Origin: Bradyrhizobium algeriense
GTDB taxonomy: Bacteria > Pseudomonadota > Alphaproteobacteria > Rhizobiales > Xanthobacteraceae
Direction: 5' to 3'
Assembly (NCBI RefSeq): GCF_036924595.1
Contig: NZ_JAZHRV010000001.1
Location: 2,976,001-3,040,000, forward strand
Length of the DNA: 64,000 bases
Shown here: piece after piece, positions 61,218-64,000 of the stretch
Numbering within the stretch: the first letter of the stretch is position 1
Layout of the letters: each line of letters opens with the position of its first letter
Made by a program: the position numbers and the translations under genes
Notes under the pieces: generated by a model
Told to the model about the DNA's origin: nothing
What the model saw: the letters and a program-made list of their open reading frames with translations, nothing else
Database searches by the model: none

Positions 61218-61478
61218 CTAACCCAGCAGCCTGTAGACGATGCTGGTCGATGCGCCGGCCAGGCAGAACGCCAGCGCCATGCACACCAATACCTCGCCGC
61301 GATCGAATTCGGGTGGTGGCGGGCTCAACGGATTCCTTGCGCTCAGCCGTTTTAATTCAGGAGATAGGAAACGCGTCGAAGGCGCTCGGTTTCCAATTCG
61401 GAGGGATTCCGGCCCGTTTTGCGTCGTTTCGGTTCCCTTGAAGCCCGGACGCCAGCGCCAACAATTGGCTGCGGCCAT
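61218..61478 (-). CDS. small protein with C-terminal membrane helix
   Basis: The frame encodes 86 residues. The last 40 look genuine (PLSPPPPEFDRGEVLVCMAL then AFCLAGASTSIVYRLLG, one helix), while the N-terminal half is less convincing and may not be translated. No good ribosome site is seen for the ATG at 61478. It converges on the 50-residue membrane gene with 14 bases between. Confidence 0.4.
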   Translation of the reverse strand: MAAANCWRWRPGFKGTETTQNGPESLRIGNRAPSTRFLSPELKRLSARNPLSPPPPEFDRGEVLVCMALAFCLAGASTSIVYRLLG

Positions 61479-61855
61479 AAAAATCGTTATGATTCAATGG
61501 CTTTTTAAATTCTCTTTAAATTAAAAATGAGTTCCTGTTCAGGCCGCACCGCCGCGCGGCCCGAATAGCCGGGCGCCGCCCCTACACCTACCCCAGGGAG
61601 ACGAGCGCTCGGCTATTGTGGGCCCCTCAAGCGCGTCGGCGGCGGTTTGCCGCTACAGCCGACCGCTTGCCGGTCCCGGCTCCGGCATTCCGGATCAATC
61701 ATCGTCCAGCGTTTCGGACTACCGGGGCCGCCCAGCGATCGTTCAGGCCGACCCGCAGAAATCCAGACTATCGGTTTCTTGCGCGACCGATGTCACCCGG
61801 CAGCAACAGCCGTGCAGTTTAGGCCACATCCTGGAGGCGAGCTGGAATACGCCTG
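61479..61855. other. intergenic region
   Basis: The 377 bases start with an AT-rich stretch (61490-61530) and continue GC-rich with short overlapping frames that have no ribosome site. I see nothing that I can name. Confidence 0.35.
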
Positions 61856-62224
61856 CTACTCGTAACCGGCGCGACGCACAGTGACGCGGCGCAAGCCGTC
61901 ACAGCCGATCTGGCGCGCGGCGCCGAGCGAGAAGTCGAGAACCCGGCCGCGTGCGAAGGGGCCGCGGTCCTGCACCGGGCAGCGGATCTTCTTGCCGTTC
62001 TCGAGATTGGTGACGACGAAGATGGTGCCAAACGCTTCGGTGCGATGCGCGCAGGAGACCTCGTTGGCCTTGAAGCGCTTGCCGCGCGCGTCCCACTTGT
62101 CCTCCCAGTAGACGGAGGCTTCCTGGTCGTCTGCCGGCGGCCGGGCGATCCGTCCCATCCACTTTTCCTGAAAGGTCTCGGCGCATGCATGCGACGAGGT
62201 CAGCGCCAGCGCCGCAAACCGCAG
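61856..62224 (-). CDS. RlpA-like double-psi beta-barrel protein, N-terminus disturbed
   Basis: The protein has a DPBB domain like RlpA: ASVYWEDKWDARGKRFKANE, SCAHRTEAFGTIFVVTNLEN and CPVQDRGPFARGRVLDFSLG, with the DRGPF motif. Members are exported and act on or bind denuded peptidoglycan. A signal-like stretch RFAALALTSSHACA lies in frame just before the domain, but no ATG, GTG or TTG precedes it; only CTG 62224 is available, and the first in-frame ATG (62158) falls after the signal. An ATG at 62246 in the neighbouring frame would join with one base shift. This suggests a frameshift or a rare start. Confidence 0.7.
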   Translation of the reverse strand: MRFAALALTSSHACAETFQEKWMGRIARPPADDQEASVYWEDKWDARGKRFKANEVSCAHRTEAFGTIFVVTNLENGKKIRCPVQDRGPFARGRVLDFSLGAARQIGCDGLRRVTVRRAGYE

Positions 62225-62258
62225 TTGCGGTGGCGATACCTGCCATGATTGCCAACAT

Positions 62259-62746
62259 TCCTGCTGGGGGCGGGCTTGTGCCCGCCGGAGGGTCCAGGCG
62301 CAGGTTTCGTTTCGACTTTGGCGCTGGCGTGGCGGAGGCAGGGCGGCATTGCGCCGAGTTGGGTAATCCGAACGATGTTAAGTAACCCGGATGATATGGC
62401 GCGGCCAGAATAACACGTGCTAAGCTGCTGCCGTAGCGGACCTGCACGCGCAACGCGCCCAACGTTCACAGCAATGATCGAGCGCAGCTGCCGTTAGGGA
62501 ACCGTCAACAAGACACCATTAGCTTCGGATGTTCACACATGCCTTGCGCGCGTAGCGCGGCCAATCTATCACCAGTTGTAAAGGGAAATTGAAGTGCGCC
62601 TGCCAGCAAATTCGGTACGGTTGTGTTGTGAAATGAAGCCAACTGGCTGGAACTTTTCGGCCCGAAAGAGGTTCTGAGTCGGCCTTATTGTGCTCATGTT
62701 TTCTACCAACGATGAAAGCTACATCGAATCATGATTGGGGACGGTC
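62259..62746. other. intergenic region upstream of the H-NS gene
   Basis: About 488 bases without a recognisable gene. It contains a GC-rich palindromic stretch GGGCGGGCTTGTGCCCGCC near 62268-62286. No RNA gene or clear promoter is visible. Confidence 0.35.
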
Positions 62747-63070
62747 GTGAACCGCAATAACTTCAAATCGATGTCCACGGATGAGCTGTGGGCACTCCAC
62801 GAAGAAATCGCCTCGAGGCTTGCGGCCTCGCTGCTCGCGGAGAAGCGTGTGCTCGAAAATCGCCTGAAGCAACTCAAGGGTGGCGTCGAAGCCGAGCGCG
62901 AGAGTTCGTCGACAGGGAAGCGTCCATATCCAACCGTCGTTCCGAAGTTTCGGAATCCGGACCGGCCGTCTGAAACTTGGGCGGGACGAGGGAAGACGCC
63001 GCGTTGGCTTGCTGCAAAATTGAAGTCCGGCAAGCGGATCGACGACTTCCGCATCAGGCAGGTAGCATAA
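62747..63070 (+). CDS. H-NS family nucleoid-associated protein
   Basis: The 107-residue protein has the oligomerisation helices (MSTDELWALHEEIASRLAAS, LLAEKRVLENRLKQLKGG), a basic linker and the C-terminal DNA-binding motif TWAGRGKTPRWLAAKLKSGK, the TWxGxGxxPxW core. It silences AT-rich and foreign DNA. GTG 62747 with GGGG upstream is chosen; a TTG four codons earlier is possible. The protein at 29181 shares only the N-terminal part. Confidence 0.9.
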   Translation: MNRNNFKSMSTDELWALHEEIASRLAASLLAEKRVLENRLKQLKGGVEAERESSSTGKRPYPTVVPKFRNPDRPSETWAGRGKTPRWLAAKLKSGKRIDDFRIRQVA

Positions 63071-63271
63071 GAAGTCTTTCAGCCGCTCGGTCGCGGTGTA
63101 CCCGCATTTTTGGCCGATCCACGAATTTGGCCAAAGTGAAGGCTGCGGATGCCCCCCCGATCTGCTGCGGCTCGCTAGTGCGCGCGAGTTTTCGTCTGTT
63201 CGGCCTGGAAAGCCTTCAGGCATTTCGGCAACATCGCTGTTGATGTCGATCTGGATGATGTCAATCCGGAA

Positions 63272-63583
63272 TCAGATGGCGTCACGGTCGCACTTCAGAT
63301 TGCCTTGACCTCGATCCTGGCCTTGGCTTGGACCTTGGCCCTTGGAATCGAGTGTCCTTGCGATATGCGCTTCCAGGGCTCTGACAATTCCCATCCGCGC
63401 AAACAGCATGGGCCCGCGGTCTTCGGCGGCATCGATCAGCATCTGGACGGCAAGCCGCCATTCCTGACAATCACGTTCTGGCTGAGGAAGCTTCCGGATG
63501 TAGTCGGCGGCGTCTCGCAGGGTTTGCGCAGGCGGTCCCTCCGGGAGTGGGACAGGCTGAGCGAACGGACGATCCCAGGACAT
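63272..63583 (-). CDS. small conserved rhizobial protein
   Basis: The 103-residue protein begins MSWDRPFAQPVPLPEGPPAQ, then TLRDAADYIRKLPQPERDCQ and EWRLAVQMLIDAAEDRGPML. It is a soluble helical protein I know from many Bradyrhizobium genomes, often in several copies, without assigned function. The Gln/Gly-rich tail (QGPSQGQDRGQGN) is variable. Confidence 0.8.
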   Translation of the reverse strand: MSWDRPFAQPVPLPEGPPAQTLRDAADYIRKLPQPERDCQEWRLAVQMLIDAAEDRGPMLFARMGIVRALEAHIARTLDSKGQGPSQGQDRGQGNLKCDRDAI

Positions 63584-63820
63584 GCTGAACTCCCGTCATA
63601 GACCCCCGAACGACTCCAGCGTGCAAGGGGGCGCGCCGGAACGGTCAAGCCGCTTGGGTCGTGTTCCGGAGGAACCGGAAGCCCGGGGATTCGACGCGGA
63701 GTCTCGATGTTGGTTCCATTGCCAAGGCTGTTTTGTTCACGTGGGGTCAGTTCCCCGAGTTCCGCGTGCCGTGCAGGGGGCGTCTTGCACTTGCGCGATG
63801 AAGGCCGGGTTGCAGATCGA

Positions 63821-64000
63821 TCAGTTTTGAAACGCAACGCCGACGAAATCGCCTTGCCGCCAGATCACGCGGCATTCGCGAACGGTGTGAAAATTGTCGA
63901 AGCTCAATTCGAAATCCAGCGGCAGCAAATTGAGGGTGTGGAGTTCGATTCCAGCCCCGGAATTCGTCACATCCTGAACGCGGCAAGTGAGGACACCGCG
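63821..64000 (-). CDS. PilZ domain protein, partial
   Basis: The gene enters from the right edge; the last 59 codons are present. They read RGVLTCRVQDVTNSGAGIEL, then FELSFDNFHTVRECRVIWRQ and GDFVGVAFQN before the stop at 63821. The DVTNSGAG block is the DxSxxG motif and the last strand is the usual PilZ ending. The arginine ligand motif lies outside the window. It resembles the PilZ protein at 22748. Confidence 0.75.
   Translation of the reverse strand, partial: RGVLTCRVQDVTNSGAGIELHTLNLLPLDFELSFDNFHTVRECRVIWRQGDFVGVAFQN

Overview
The window looks like chromosome of a Bradyrhizobium or close Rhizobiales relative (Alphaproteobacteria). The reasons are its high GC, the many small conserved secreted or one-helix proteins of bradyrhizobial type, an H-NS-like protein, an NDUFS4-type complex I subunit, a Flp pilin, two TRAP transporters, and acyl-CoA and leucine catabolism. 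This assignment rests on protein family recognition from memory; no search was run.

Layout. 1-4.7 kb: the edge of an M23 peptidase, then elongation factor P (efp) divergent from epmA-epmB, which make its beta-lysine modification. 5-7.8 kb: an orphan LanC-like protein, a small conserved protein, a decayed IS5-type transposase end and a DUF4337 membrane protein. 8.2-11.2 kb: a compact gas vesicle operon in the order gvpA-F-G-J-L-S-K, with overlapping or closely abutting genes. 11.5-15.9 kb: a short threonyl-tRNA synthetase without editing domain behind a threonine-codon attenuator, and an AroG-type DAHP synthase behind a leader peptide rich in Phe, Trp and Tyr codons. Both leaders have a promoter placed so that transcription would start at or next to the leader ATG. 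15.9-20.2 kb: HdeD-like, PrsW-like, MFS and M20 carbamoylase genes. 20.6-33.3 kb: housekeeping and accessory singletons (PEP-CTERM protein, PilZ, GST, glyoxalase, Flp pilin, sirtuin, double cold-shock protein, DUF192, CAP protein), two tRNAs (Glu-TTC, Pro-TGG) and many very small membrane proteins.

33.4-40.4 kb: a catabolic island. An ABC importer of the NMT1/SsuABC type with a GntR regulator reads leftward, and a FAH-family hydrolase, a cyclase-family hydrolase and a Tat-exported amidohydrolase read rightward. The substrate is not clear. 41-45.9 kb: a NodU-type carbamoyltransferase, an OpgC-type acyltransferase, the complex I subunit, and Lrp and TetR regulators. 46.1-51.9 kb: a leucine/isovalerate operon (ivd, mccB, mccA, mvaB), probably controlled by the divergent TetR. 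51.9-57.7 kb: a DapA-family aldolase with a complete TRAP transporter, a divergent GntR with a perfect 15-bp palindrome in the shared promoter region, and a second TRAP binding protein. 58-64 kb: small secreted repeat proteins, a REP-like palindrome, a candidate small RNA, an RlpA-like protein with a disturbed N-terminus, an H-NS family protein and the edge of a PilZ protein.

The least expected content is the pair of amino-acid attenuators that look leaderless, the actinobacterial-order gas vesicle operon, and the candidate small RNA near 60.6 kb.
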